Positions 54,462-63,999 of a DNA stretch of 64,000 nucleotides are shown one piece after another. The stretch is taken from assembly GCF_014698505.1 (NCBI RefSeq), contig NZ_JACJTD010000024.1:1-64000 (forward strand). The letters are read 5' to 3'. The translations under genes were made by a program, and so were the position numbers. The notes below the pieces were generated by a model. The model searched no databases. It saw only the letters and a list, made by a program, of their open reading frames with translations, and was not told the origin of the DNA. How positions within the stretch are numbered: the first letter of the stretch is position 1; every line of letters starts with the position of its first letter. This DNA is from Nostoc foliaceum FACHB-393. Its GTDB lineage: Bacteria > Cyanobacteriota > Cyanobacteriia > Cyanobacteriales > Nostocaceae.

Positions 54462-54947
54462 TTCCTGCATCTGAACCTTATACCAGTGACTGCACTATTT
54501 ATTGCTATCAGCATAGCGGTATAACGTCGAACAAGAGTGATAGAACCCTAGATAAATGCAGATTAACTAAATATCTAAAAATTTGACAAATTCATCAAAA
54601 GATTGTTTATTGCAATATAGTATTTTACCTAAATTAAATTTTATTATACAAGTGTCTCAGTTAATTTCCTTAACTTATTGTCTAAAAAAATCTACAAGTT
54701 TGATAAAAATACCAAAATATTTTTCATTGCCCTTAAAAATGAAATCACATACATTGTTAATGTAAGTAGCATTAATTAAATAATAAATTATCTGCACTTA
54801 AAAAGATAACCAAATAATCTAGTGGCTACTAACTAGTGTTGCTAACAATAAAAACAAGAAAAAAGTCCTTATACAGACTTAATTTTGTCTATTTTATGTT
54901 GCTATGCTAGCAAGATTTTTATCCCAAAAATAGGAGGCTTAATCCTA
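54462..54947. other. AT-rich intergenic region
   Basis: About 485 bases without a credible gene; short frames in it have no ribosome sites. It precedes the first Gly-rich repeat protein and should hold its promoter. No repeat or RNA structure was recognised. Confidence 0.45.
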
Positions 54948-55643
54948 ATGGCAGATTTGAATAATAGTGGTAGCGATAACTCCTCTACTAGTGGGAACAA
55001 TCCGCTTAGAGATTCACCCTTCGGTCGTTTGAGTGAAGTTCTCAGTGATGAACAACTCACCAATCTATTCAGTGGTGTTGGAAATGGAGAAGGTGGCGGT
55101 AGCCCTATTGGCGGCGGTGCGGGTGGAGGTGGCAGTCAGCCTGCTTTACCCTATGGTGGTAATCCTTTCGCTGGCGACAATTTCTGGAATATCTTTGCAG
55201 GCGGTGTGAACCCATCCGCAGGCGGTGGTAATCCAGGTAGTGGCAGAGACCCTTTGACTGGTGCTGGTAGCCAGACTGGTACTATTAGCACAACTGAAAT
55301 ACCGGACGGGTTCAGTTTGAGGGTTACTATTGACAAGCTAATTGACTCAAGACTTGACAAGGAACTGGGTGGTGAACAAATTCCATCATTTGGTGGTAGT
55401 GGACAAATCCCATCATTTGGCGGTAGTGGTCAAATTCCATCATTTGGTGGTAGTGGACAAATCCCATCATTTGGCGGTAGTGGTCAAATCCCATCATTTG
55501 GCGGTAGTGGTCAAATTCCATCATTTGGCGGTAGTGGACAAATCCCATCATTTGGCGGTAGTGGACAAATCCCATCATTTGGCGGTAGTGGACAAATCCC
55601 ATCATTTGGCGGTAGTGGACAAATCCCATCATTTGGTGGTTGA
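54948..55643 (+). CDS. Gly-rich protein with ten GQIPSFGGS nonapeptide repeats
   Basis: 231 residues from ATG 54948, chosen because AGGAGG lies 10 bases upstream. It opens with a Ser/Asn/Gly-rich part (NPLRDSPFGRLSEVLSDEQL) and a Gly-rich linker with GGNPFAGDNFW. After a short helical segment (VTIDKLIDSRLDKELG) come ten nearly identical nonapeptides, GQIPSFGGS. It has no signal peptide or membrane anchor. The NPFAG phrase recurs in the next protein, so the two are probably related in function. A surface or matrix role is likely by composition only. Confidence 0.75.
   Translation: MADLNNSGSDNSSTSGNNPLRDSPFGRLSEVLSDEQLTNLFSGVGNGEGGGSPIGGGAGGGGSQPALPYGGNPFAGDNFWNIFAGGVNPSAGGGNPGSGRDPLTGAGSQTGTISTTEIPDGFSLRVTIDKLIDSRLDKELGGEQIPSFGGSGQIPSFGGSGQIPSFGGSGQIPSFGGSGQIPSFGGSGQIPSFGGSGQIPSFGGSGQIPSFGGSGQIPSFGGSGQIPSFGG
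55377..55640. repeat. 27-bp tandem repeat in coding sequence
   Basis: About 9.8 copies of a 27-base unit CAAATCCCATCATTTGGCGG-(TAGTGGA/T). Copies differ only by a few synonymous changes (CCC/TCC-type and GGC/GGT), so expansion was recent. The opposite strand is also open through the tract, which is a side effect of the repeat. Confidence 0.92.
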
Positions 55644-55705
55644 TAAATACCGTTCGCTTAATAGAATTCTTGCGAAAACTAACAGATAAATAGAGGAGAA
55701 CAATA

Positions 55706-55768
55706 ATGAGTTCTTCAGTACATAGTATGCTAGTACAGTTTGGCGCAAATAAACATACCATTCGATAA
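55706..55768 (+). CDS. Possible 20-residue peptide
   Basis: ATG at 55706 behind AGAGGAGAACAATA, a very good ribosome site, encoding MSSSVHSMLVQFGANKHTIR. No similarity is recognised. It lies between the two Gly-rich repeat protein genes. It may be a real small protein or a decayed gene start. Confidence 0.3.
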   Translation: MSSSVHSMLVQFGANKHTIR

Positions 55769-56004
55769 AACTGAGAAGCATGTATTATCGGTGATTTGCC
55801 TTCTGCATTCTTGTACTAGTTTGCTATTTTACGCCTTTTAACTCTTTATAGATAAGGATTTAAGGAATACTTTCTGTTAGTTTGACAGTAAGATAATTAA
55901 AGCCTTTGTTTTAGAGATATTTTGGGTTTAGCAAATTCATAATTGGTATAACAGGTGCTGAAGACCCCATAATTTTTTAAGTAAAAATAGGAGAATTAGT
56001 GCCA

Positions 56005-57369
56005 ATGGAAGCGTCTGCTATCAATCCCATTAATGGTGGAGTTAGCCCCTTAAATGCAGGCGACGGTAGTAACCTGTATAGCGTTAGTTCCTTTGCTGCC
56101 AATAACAGTTTCTCTGCTGAAGGCAACCTATTGACAAGTGGTAGCAATCTATTCATAGGTAACGGTAACAATCCCATTCCAGGTGGCGGTATTAACCCGT
56201 TTGCAGGCGATAGTGGTAGTAAGCTTCAGCAATTAATATTTGATCGATTAAAGTTAATTTTGGGTGATAGCTTTTTTAAGGATATTGACAACAAATTGGC
56301 GGGAGGTAGTAACCCGTTTGCAGGTAGTGATTATCCTATTGCGGGTGGGGCTAACAACCCCTTTGCAGGTAACAGTAATCTTATTACAGGTGGCCCTAGC
56401 AATCCGTTTGCAGGTAACAGTAATCCTATTGTAGGTTCTGGAAGTCTACTTCAACAATCGCCTTTCGATCCATTAAAAGAAGTCCTTGGTAACAATATAC
56501 CCTTTAGTAATGCTGGGAATACATCTAATGCTGGTAGCCAAGCCTTTAATGAGGGCAACGCACCGGTTGGTAATGGTAACAAGAACTTTGGTAATAATAA
56601 CGCAACCATTGGTAATTTTAACTCGGATTATGGCAGTAACAGCGCAACCATTGGGAATGGGAACTGGAACTTTAATAATGAAAACACAACCATAGGTAAT
56701 GGCAACTGGCTATTTGCAAAGAGTAACACAACCCTTGGTAACGGCAACTGGTATTGGGACAACGGAAGTAACAACGCAACATTAGGTAATGGTAATTGGC
56801 ACTTCGACAGTAACAACACAACACTAGGTAACGGTAATTGGCATTTCGGTAGTGATAACGCAACGATTGGAAATGGTAACTGGGACTTTGGCAGTAATAA
56901 CACAATTATTGGTAATGGTAACTGGGTTTTTACCAGTGGAAATGAAATTATTGGTAATGGCAATTGGTTAGTGGATAGTGAAAAAACAATAATTGGAAAA
57001 GTCAACAATACCAGCAGTTTAGATTTATCCCTACAAGAAATTAAGACTGATGTTAACAATCTTATAGACTCTCTTATAGGTAAAATGGGTCAAAATTTTC
57101 TTGGGTTAACAGGAGATTTTGATGTATCAAGTAGCCAAACGTTTAACCGACTCATCTCTTCTAAAAGTGTTGGTATTAATGACACAAATATATCTAACGA
57201 CATTGAGCTACTTTTGGCATCACTTAGCCCAATTCAAGGGAATATGATCGATTATCAGCCTGTGCAAAACCCTCAGTCTGTCCCAGAACCTGTTTCTTCA
57301 GTGTCATTGGTAGTAATTGGATTTGTATGTTTGCTGTTATCACTGTTTAAAAAACAACAACTAACGTAA
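56005..57369 (+). CDS. GNGNW-repeat protein with PEP-CTERM sorting tail
   Basis: About 454 residues from ATG 56005 (GTG 55999 is possible); AGGAG lies 10 bases upstream. The first 200 residues hold four NPFAG...P(I/L) phrases. Then eight repeats of 13-15 residues run from about 215 to 330, each built on (T/I)-(I/L)-G-N-G-N-W-x-F, likely forming a beta-solenoid. A helical region follows. The C-terminus, SVPEPVSSVSLVVIGFVCLLLSLF then KKQQ, is a PEP-CTERM signal: PEP motif, one membrane helix, basic end. The protein is thus expected to be sorted by an exosortase to the surface or matrix. No N-terminal signal peptide is obvious. Confidence 0.8.
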   Translation: MEASAINPINGGVSPLNAGDGSNLYSVSSFAANNSFSAEGNLLTSGSNLFIGNGNNPIPGGGINPFAGDSGSKLQQLIFDRLKLILGDSFFKDIDNKLAGGSNPFAGSDYPIAGGANNPFAGNSNLITGGPSNPFAGNSNPIVGSGSLLQQSPFDPLKEVLGNNIPFSNAGNTSNAGSQAFNEGNAPVGNGNKNFGNNNATIGNFNSDYGSNSATIGNGNWNFNNENTTIGNGNWLFAKSNTTLGNGNWYWDNGSNNATLGNGNWHFDSNNTTLGNGNWHFGSDNATIGNGNWDFGSNNTIIGNGNWVFTSGNEIIGNGNWLVDSEKTIIGKVNNTSSLDLSLQEIKTDVNNLIDSLIGKMGQNFLGLTGDFDVSSSQTFNRLISSKSVGINDTNISNDIELLLASLSPIQGNMIDYQPVQNPQSVPEPVSSVSLVVIGFVCLLLSLFKKQQLT

Positions 57370-57526
57370 ATTTAATTCTTCTAACCTGATTGCGATCGCA
57401 CTAAGTAAGTTGTGTACGAACAATATGGCTGAGATAACGATAAAAGCCAAATTTTACATAATTATCAATGCCCAAAATACTCATTATGACAGTATTTTTG
57501 AGTTTATTTACTCTACCAATCATTCT

Positions 57527-59707
57527 CTATATTCTACTTCCTAGCCCAACAGCTTCTTGGAGATTATTTTCCTCAGTTGAGTAATAGTAATTGTATCGTT
57601 CAGTCTGGGGAGTAACTCCATTTACCACCTGTCCAAGGACATTTTGACCAGATTTTTCTAAAAGCTCCTTGGCAATACTGGCGCTAACAGAATCAACAAC
57701 CCCTGGACGAACTACAAACAAAACACCATCAGCCATTTGACCTAGAGTAGCAGCATCAGCAGCAACGTTTAATGATGGAGCATCAATAATTACGAAGTCA
57801 TAGTAGACAGATAAAGTTTGGATTAATACAGCCATTTTTTTCGAGTCCAGAAGAGAACCTGGATTAGGAGGTGTAACTCCAGAAGTCAGGACATACAAAT
57901 TATCCATTACTTGTTTGATAGCTGTCCTAATTTCAGCTTGGCCAACAATCAAATTGCTTAAACCTTGATCATTAACCAGTTCCCAGATTTTATGCTGAAC
58001 AGGACGACGCATATCTGCATCTATCAGTAAGACTTTTCGCTCCATTTGAGCCATTATTAGAGCTAAATTAGCTGCTACCGTTGATTTGCCTTCTTTGGGT
58101 ACAGAACTAGTGACAACTATAACTTTTACCTCCTTATCAGCACTCAGAAACTTCAGATTTGCCCGTAACATTCGGTAAGCTTCATTAATGGGCGATCGCG
58201 GCATATCTCGAACTACAAGTCTTTTGCCATACAACTCTATATCTTCATTTCCATGAATCATTTTTTTTGAGTTATTAAATTCAGGAATAGTCCCTAATAA
58301 AGTAAATTTCAATAACTCCTTCGCTTGCTCAACATTCTTAACTGATTTATCTATTGTTTCCAAAATATACATAGTTGCCAAAGCTGCTAAACTTGCCAAT
58401 ATTCCTGTACTCAAGTACAAAAACATTGGGGAAGAAATTGACTCTTCCGGTACTTCGGCTTCGGATATCATGCTTGCATTACCTAAATTTTGATTTTCAG
58501 CTATTCGGCTTTCTTGCAGCTTTTGTAATAACAATGAATAGGTAGATTGCGCAGCTTGTACTTTACGTTCAAACTGGCGCTGTTGTTGTTCTAATCTCGG
58601 TAGATTATTCAAACGTTGTTTATAAGCAGCTTGTAAACCAGATAAAGTAGTAATTTGGCTTGCTAAACCCAGACGGTTTGACTCTAATTCTACAAGCCTT
58701 GCAGAAAGCTGCTGTTGTAACTCTCCCAGTTGAAAGTTTTGATTTAATTGTGCCTGAGTTGTTCCTACAACGTTTTTTATCCGTTCTTGTAGTAGCTCAT
58801 TTAAAGACTGCAATTTGTATCCCAAATCGATTATTTGGGGATGATTGTCTTGTAAAACAGTGCGCCTAGCTGCCAGTTGTGATTCTAGCTGTTGAATTTC
58901 TTTCAGAATATCTTGTACCCCTGAAGTTTGGCTAAGAGAAGTCATAGCTACTGCTTGCTGGGAGTTCATACCTAATTGTTTACGAATTCCTTTAGTTTGT
59001 GCTTCAGCATCAGCAAATCTAGATTGAGCTTCACTAATTTGCTGTTGTAATGCTGTAATGATCTCCAGTGACTTCGTTGCTTCTTCTTGCAGAGAAACAA
59101 TTTTGTACTTTTCTTTAAACCCTGCTAGTTCTGCTTCTGCTTGTCGAACAACTAATTCCGCATTTGGTAATTGTTTTTCTATAAACTTCCGAGCGGTGGT
59201 TGCTTGACTTCTATGAGCATGTATATTGTATTCTAAATAGACATCTATTAAAGTATTAACAACTTGTGCGGCTATTTTTGGATCTTTATCCTTATAAGAA
59301 ATACTTAGAATGTCCGCCCCATTAATTTCTTTTACTGTGAGCATTTCCAAAAACTGGTTAATTTTTAAATTAACCTTTTTGTCGTCCTTCAGGTTCAGTT
59401 TTTTTATAGTACTTCTAACAACTGGGACAGAGCGGATAACTTCTGCTTCTGTATTAAGAGGATTATTTTTGTTGTCAACTAATGGTTCTAATTTACCCAT
59501 CTCTGTTCCTAGTCCTGTTAGAGAAGAAACAGTATTTACTCTTTGGAACCTTAATTTCCCTTCTGCTAAGAAATAAGGCTTTTTGAAAAATGTAGCTACC
59601 TGCAAAGTTATGAATACACAAGCAAAAACACCTAAGCCAGGAATCCAACGGCGCTTCAGAATTTGTGCATATTTATCAAAGGTTCCAGAAGATTCTTTTA
59701 TTGACAT
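57527..59707 (-). CDS. Wzc-type polysaccharide copolymerase and tyrosine kinase
   Basis: 726 residues. A Wzz domain with one N-terminal span (GLGVFACVFITLQVATFF) and a long periplasmic coiled coil (about 190-420) ends in a second span (LYLSTGILASLAALATMYIL). The cytosolic BY-kinase domain has Walker A SSVPKEGKSTVAANLAL, A' LLIDADMRRP and B FVIIDAPS. A tyrosine cluster near the C-terminus (ERYNYYYS) is the usual site of autophosphorylation. It controls chain length and export of an exopolysaccharide. It is the last gene of the minus-strand operon. Confidence 0.93.
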   Translation of the reverse strand: MSIKESSGTFDKYAQILKRRWIPGLGVFACVFITLQVATFFKKPYFLAEGKLRFQRVNTVSSLTGLGTEMGKLEPLVDNKNNPLNTEAEVIRSVPVVRSTIKKLNLKDDKKVNLKINQFLEMLTVKEINGADILSISYKDKDPKIAAQVVNTLIDVYLEYNIHAHRSQATTARKFIEKQLPNAELVVRQAEAELAGFKEKYKIVSLQEEATKSLEIITALQQQISEAQSRFADAEAQTKGIRKQLGMNSQQAVAMTSLSQTSGVQDILKEIQQLESQLAARRTVLQDNHPQIIDLGYKLQSLNELLQERIKNVVGTTQAQLNQNFQLGELQQQLSARLVELESNRLGLASQITTLSGLQAAYKQRLNNLPRLEQQQRQFERKVQAAQSTYSLLLQKLQESRIAENQNLGNASMISEAEVPEESISSPMFLYLSTGILASLAALATMYILETIDKSVKNVEQAKELLKFTLLGTIPEFNNSKKMIHGNEDIELYGKRLVVRDMPRSPINEAYRMLRANLKFLSADKEVKVIVVTSSVPKEGKSTVAANLALIMAQMERKVLLIDADMRRPVQHKIWELVNDQGLSNLIVGQAEIRTAIKQVMDNLYVLTSGVTPPNPGSLLDSKKMAVLIQTLSVYYDFVIIDAPSLNVAADAATLGQMADGVLFVVRPGVVDSVSASIAKELLEKSGQNVLGQVVNGVTPQTERYNYYYSTEENNLQEAVGLGSRI

Positions 59708-59831
59708 AATTGATTATTCTAAGATAATGGCTGTGTTTGAAGTGAAAATTAAGTTGCTAAGTAGAATTTTTTAGAAACCATGAGCACAGAACTCAAGATC
59801 AAAATTTTGCCTAAGTCTTAGTATTTTTCAT

Positions 59832-60905
59832 TCACTTAAGAGAACGATAAGCAGGGAAAAAGTTTGACTTTAGTAGAGTTTCTGGTTCAGTCTTTAAAGA
59901 TTTTGCTCGTAATTCAACTAAATAAACATATTTTTCTTCATCTGTAATTAAACGCGATGTAAAGAAGGAATATCTTTGTTTAGAAAAACCTGCTTTAAAA
60001 TTGTAGAGACTATCTTTAGCTGCGCCAACACCACCGCCCAAATGCAAAAATTTATTTCCACGTTCTTTAGCCCAAAACCGAACGTAATCAAACATTAATT
60101 TGCTGGGGGCATGTTTTAGAAATTCGTTTTTTGTTCCTCCAAGGTGGTATTGAATTATTTCACCGCATTCAGTAAATATTCCAGCACAAGCAACTTGATT
60201 ATTTAACTCTAAAATACACAAGTGGATATTTTCATTTAGATTGGCTAAAGAAGCAAAATATTTATAATCAAAATAAAAATATTTATTAGCTCCTACACGC
60301 TTCATTGTTTCAGTATATATATCAATAAAATTATCTATATAATCCAGATAATTAACCATTTTTGGAGTAAATCCATACCGCTTACATCTATTGATACAAG
60401 TCCGGTGTTCTGGTCGCGTTTGCTGCCATATTTCTGCTGTTGAAAGCCTTAAATCGATAGATATAGTTTCTCCTGATACTTGACAAAGTTGAGAAGCTAA
60501 AACTTCATTAGAATTTTGATTTAATATTGGATGCAGGCGTAAGAACGCTGAACACACCCTCTTGGACAAGAATACAGATTTTAGCTTTTCAAGTGCCAAA
60601 TTTAAAAAATGAGGTGTGTTAGCTGCCGCTTCACTTAACAGAAATCCAGGGTAACCATAAGGCGAGACAACATCAAATACTTCTGGAATCGTTAGATTGC
60701 CATCAAATAAATCATCACAGCGGCGCAGTAAATAAGGTAAAAAAAATATTTTTTCACCATCGACTATCAAAATAGCCTCTGGTATTGATTGGGTTCTTTG
60801 CGACTCTAGATATACATATTCAGGCAAATGATAAACATCATAATTAAGCTTTTTCAGTGTTTGTAACCATGAAGGGTTAGCTAAATCAATTATTTGAATA
60901 TCCAT
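59832..60905 (-). CDS. FemAB/GNAT-like acyltransferase in the exopolysaccharide operon
   Basis: 357 residues, cytosolic. The C-terminal half has the GNAT-fold features of FemAB-like proteins: CAGIFTECGEIIQYHLGGT, ASKLMFDYVRFWAKERGNKFLHLGGG and KAGFSKQRYSFFTSRL. Relatives are found with PEP-CTERM/exosortase polysaccharide clusters, which fits the neighbours here. The acyl or aminoacyl donor and acceptor are unknown. It lies 124 bp upstream of the Wzc gene. Confidence 0.75.
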   Translation of the reverse strand: MDIQIIDLANPSWLQTLKKLNYDVYHLPEYVYLESQRTQSIPEAILIVDGEKIFFLPYLLRRCDDLFDGNLTIPEVFDVVSPYGYPGFLLSEAAANTPHFLNLALEKLKSVFLSKRVCSAFLRLHPILNQNSNEVLASQLCQVSGETISIDLRLSTAEIWQQTRPEHRTCINRCKRYGFTPKMVNYLDYIDNFIDIYTETMKRVGANKYFYFDYKYFASLANLNENIHLCILELNNQVACAGIFTECGEIIQYHLGGTKNEFLKHAPSKLMFDYVRFWAKERGNKFLHLGGGVGAAKDSLYNFKAGFSKQRYSFFTSRLITDEEKYVYLVELRAKSLKTEPETLLKSNFFPAYRSLK

Positions 60906-60934
60906 CTTTAAAATTAATTACGAATTACAAATTA

Positions 60935-61795
60935 TTAGTCATGCCCAACAAGACGATAATATTTATGTGGATATCGCCAGTGGATAAATTGCTCAATAAT
61001 GGGGTTTATTTGCACCTTTGCAGGGATATGCTTTACCTGAAAACCCATTCCTTCTTTGAAAATACAGAGTTTTTCATCTTCACGAGAATGCAAACCGTTG
61101 ACAAGCTCACGAATTAACCCAGATCGGCGACAGACCTGTGCAAATTCAAATAGCAATCCCGTACCAATGTAAGTAGACAATGCCTCAGTGGCGATAATTA
61201 CTTCATCGATGTAAGCAATACCGTTGACGGCGTATCCTGTAAGATAACCGCAAAGCTGTGTACCGTTAAGACCCGCAAGAATCAACCGCCGTTCGGAAGT
61301 GACATAATCAGCCAGTCCCGTCAAATAGTCGTTTTTTGAAGGTATTTGACGATAAGATGTTCGCTTTAATGCCGACGAAAAGACTTCATAACCCTGCTCC
61401 TGCAACAGCGTGAGTTCGTTTAACTGCACAATATTTACTCGTTTGTAACACCTTCGTAGATGATTTCGGCGATTTGCTGTCACACTTTGGAGATCATAGT
61501 TTTCTAGGTTTGGTAAGTAGTGAATTGGCATTGAGGCGTTAGCAATGCTAGCATCAACCTCACATAATGTTGTTTGGAATCCCCAAGATAAGGGCGTTGG
61601 ACAAGTTGCTTCTTCAGAACTCAAGCGTGCTAACCAATGAAGCGGCTGATAGAAACCCCGAACTGTCTCTTTCCAGTAGCGATCGCAATGACGAATAACA
61701 TGTGTTCCCTGTTTGCGATGCCAATCGGCGCATTCTTCTTCTGTCATTGAGTTTAACACCGCTGTGGATACATCTCGTATCTGTTGAAAACTCAT
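60935..61795 (-). CDS. GNAT-like acetyltransferase in the exopolysaccharide operon
   Basis: 286 residues. The central region VTANRRNHLRRCYKRVNI and KRTSYRQIPSKNDYLTGLADY is followed by GLNGTQLCGYLTGYAVNGIAYIDEVIIAT, the core beta strands of the GNAT fold, and STYIGTGLLFEFAQVCRR. It resembles a FemAB-type modifier of sugar or peptide precursors. The gap to the sugar transferase gene is 40 bp and to the next acyltransferase 29 bp, so all are one operon. Confidence 0.65.
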   Translation of the reverse strand: MSFQQIRDVSTAVLNSMTEEECADWHRKQGTHVIRHCDRYWKETVRGFYQPLHWLARLSSEEATCPTPLSWGFQTTLCEVDASIANASMPIHYLPNLENYDLQSVTANRRNHLRRCYKRVNIVQLNELTLLQEQGYEVFSSALKRTSYRQIPSKNDYLTGLADYVTSERRLILAGLNGTQLCGYLTGYAVNGIAYIDEVIIATEALSTYIGTGLLFEFAQVCRRSGLIRELVNGLHSREDEKLCIFKEGMGFQVKHIPAKVQINPIIEQFIHWRYPHKYYRLVGHD

Positions 61796-61835
61796 GTTTC
61801 TTTACTTCTCGCACTTCTATTACTTGTAAAAATGC

Positions 61836-62507
61836 CTACAGTTCTTTAAGTTGACCTTTGAATTCTTCCGATGTAACATGACCTTCCTGGGTGATGCTCT
61901 TTCGTTGCATTACTTGCCATATAGTCATGAACAAAATTTTCAGGTCAAGCCACAAACTCCAATGATCGATATACCAAATATCCAACTCAAATTTTTTATT
62001 CCAAAATTGATCTAATGTGCGGCGACCATTAACTTGTGCCCAGCCAGTAATACCCGGTTTCACTTCATGGCGACGCGCTTGTTGAGGGGTATAGCGGTCA
62101 AGATACTTTACTAATAATGGGCGGGGCCCAACAAAACTCATATCTCCTTTCAAGACATTCCAAAGTTGAGGTAATTCATCAAGACTAGTTTCGCGTAGGA
62201 ATTGACCAAAGGCTGTGAGGCGTTTTTCATCAGCAAGAAGATTGCCCTCATGATCACGTTCATTGGTCATGGTGCGGAATTTGTAAAATTTAAAAATCCG
62301 AGCATTTTGACCGGGGCGAAATTGGGTAAAAATCACTGGGCTACCCAGACGAGAATGAATAGCGATCGCTACACTCATCAGTAAAGGAAAAAGAAAAATT
62401 AAAGCGATCGCTGCCACAACTCTATCTAATAAAGATTTGATTACTCTGCGGTATATTTTTAAATTAATGCCCTGAAAATTATTACCATTCATAAACACAC
62501 CCCTCAA
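61836..62507 (-). CDS. Undecaprenyl-phosphate sugar-phosphate transferase
   Basis: 223 residues, the short WcaJ/PglC-like type. One hydrophobic segment near the N-terminus (VVAAIALIFLFPLLMSVAIAIH) is followed by the conserved core FKFYKFRTMTNERD, TSLDELPQLWNVLKGDMSFV, GPRPLLVKYLDRY and RHEVKPGITGWAQVNGRR. It loads the first sugar phosphate on the lipid carrier, initiating repeat-unit assembly. It should be membrane associated. Confidence 0.93.
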   Translation of the reverse strand: MRGVFMNGNNFQGINLKIYRRVIKSLLDRVVAAIALIFLFPLLMSVAIAIHSRLGSPVIFTQFRPGQNARIFKFYKFRTMTNERDHEGNLLADEKRLTAFGQFLRETSLDELPQLWNVLKGDMSFVGPRPLLVKYLDRYTPQQARRHEVKPGITGWAQVNGRRTLDQFWNKKFELDIWYIDHWSLWLDLKILFMTIWQVMQRKSITQEGHVTSEEFKGQLKEL

Positions 62508-62572
62508 TCTTAAAGTATTTTTTCTCTCTTTTGCCTCTTGTTTGCGTCTCTAAGTGAGATTATTTTTCCACA

Positions 62573-63748
62573 TTACTGTTCAAGACATAGTGAATAAACG
62601 CCTAAATCTTGATAGTAATTATTAAGTCGTTTAAAAACTAACTCTTCATCATATTGAACTTCGATCCGCTCACGGCTAGCCTTACCATAAGCTTGTCTCA
62701 ATTCATAGTTAGATAATAGTATTTTCAAAGCCTCAGCTAACTTTCCACTATTTTTAGGTGGCACAATTAAACCAGTTTTTCCATGTACTACTGCTTCTCG
62801 ACATCCTCGAATATCTGTAGTAACAACTGGTAAACCCATTGACATTGCTTCTACGATAGATCGGGGTAATCCTTCATGAGTAAATGTAGGTAGCACAAAG
62901 ATATCTAACAGTCCTAAAAGTTCTGGTATATCTTGACGTTCGCCTGTCAGAGTAACATGTTGTTCAATTCCCAAAGAGTGAATTTTTTTGATCAATTCTG
63001 TGTGGAAAGGTTCAGGATCGCTACTGAGTTGAGAACCAATTATTAGAACTTGTAGATTAGGGTAGTGAGGGAGCAATTTGGCTGCGGCTTCAATCAAATA
63101 TCCACTCCCTTTTTTATGGATTATACGTCCAATGGTGCCAATAATTAAGTCCCTACTATCAGGAATACCCAATGATTTTCGTAATAGTGTTTGATGAGTG
63201 GAATTGAGGCGATCGCGTTTAAAACGATCAATGTCTACACCGTTACCCAAATAACATACTTTTTCCGATGGACAAAGACCTAATTTTTTAGCTGTGGCTA
63301 TATCTTCATAATTTTGGGTAAGGATTAGATCAGTTATAAAAGCAGCAAGTTTCTCAATAATAAAATAAAACTGGTATTGACTAGGTGAAGACTGATCATG
63401 AAATGGAAAACCGTGAGCAGTGTAGACAATTCGTTTAACACCAGCCAGTTTCGCTGCAATGCGACCTAATACAGCAGCAATTGGAGTATGTACATGAACA
63501 AGGTCATACCGATTCTTTTGAATTAATTGTGTCAGATGATAAATACTTCTCAAATTCAAAACAGGAGATATTTGACGATCAATTTGAATGGGATGCACTA
63601 TATATCCTTGTTGTTGTAATTCTTCAACCTCTGAACCTGGAGAACAAGCTATTTCAACCGATAGATTATGAGACAAAAAGTAATCAATTTGAGGTCGTAA
63701 AAGCGCCTGAGCAGTACTTCCAACTGCACAGATATGCAGTATTTTCAT
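62573..63748 (-). CDS. Family 4 glycosyltransferase
   Basis: 391 residues with the GT-B fold. N-terminal: VHVHTPIAAVLGRIAAKLAG and RIVYTAHGFPFH. C-terminal: IGTIGRIIHKKGSGYLIEAA, then FVLPTFTHEGLPRSIVEAMS with the EX7E donor-binding motif, and GLPVVTTDIRGCREAV. It adds a sugar, identity unknown, to the growing repeat unit. Its start codon overlaps the end of the epimerase gene upstream. Confidence 0.92.
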   Translation of the reverse strand: MKILHICAVGSTAQALLRPQIDYFLSHNLSVEIACSPGSEVEELQQQGYIVHPIQIDRQISPVLNLRSIYHLTQLIQKNRYDLVHVHTPIAAVLGRIAAKLAGVKRIVYTAHGFPFHDQSSPSQYQFYFIIEKLAAFITDLILTQNYEDIATAKKLGLCPSEKVCYLGNGVDIDRFKRDRLNSTHQTLLRKSLGIPDSRDLIIGTIGRIIHKKGSGYLIEAAAKLLPHYPNLQVLIIGSQLSSDPEPFHTELIKKIHSLGIEQHVTLTGERQDIPELLGLLDIFVLPTFTHEGLPRSIVEAMSMGLPVVTTDIRGCREAVVHGKTGLIVPPKNSGKLAEALKILLSNYELRQAYGKASRERIEVQYDEELVFKRLNNYYQDLGVYSLCLEQ

Positions 63749-63999
63749 TATTTACTACTCCCCGCCCTCAGCCAAGAATTTTGAGTTGATCGAGTACTCG
63801 TGTTCTGATAATAAGAACAATACCAAGCTACAAAACGTTCAATTCCTACCTCAATAGGCGTGCTAGGTTTAAAGCCTATATCCTTGACTAGATCATCAAT
63901 ATCCGCATAGGTAACGGGGACATCACCAGGTTGTAAAGGGAGCAAATTTTTTTGTGCTTTTATTCCCAAACAGTCTTCTAGCACTTCTATAAAGCGCAT
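63748..63999 (-). CDS. NAD-dependent sugar epimerase, C-terminal fragment at window edge
   Basis: Only the last 83 residues are in the window; the gene continues past 64,000. The segment EVLEDCLGIKAQKNLLPLQP, GDVPVTYADIDDL, DIGFKPSTPIEVGIERFV and AWYCSYY is the typical C-terminus of UDP-glucuronate 4-epimerase-like short-chain dehydrogenases. The Met at 63999 is internal, not a start. It would supply an epimerised sugar nucleotide for the exopolysaccharide. It overlaps the glycosyltransferase gene by 1 bp. Confidence 0.85.
   Translation of the reverse strand: MRFIEVLEDCLGIKAQKNLLPLQPGDVPVTYADIDDLVKDIGFKPSTPIEVGIERFVAWYCSYYQNTSTRSTQNSWLRAGSSK

Noticed and set aside
55327..55761. Open frames on the opposite strand and in another frame through the 27-bp repeats
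   Set aside because: The repeat unit is a multiple of three without stops in several frames; the plus-strand frame with a ribosome site is the gene.
56628..57059. Minus-strand Leu/Pro-rich frame opposite the GNGNW repeats
   Set aside because: Shadow of the repeat region; no ribosome site and atypical composition.
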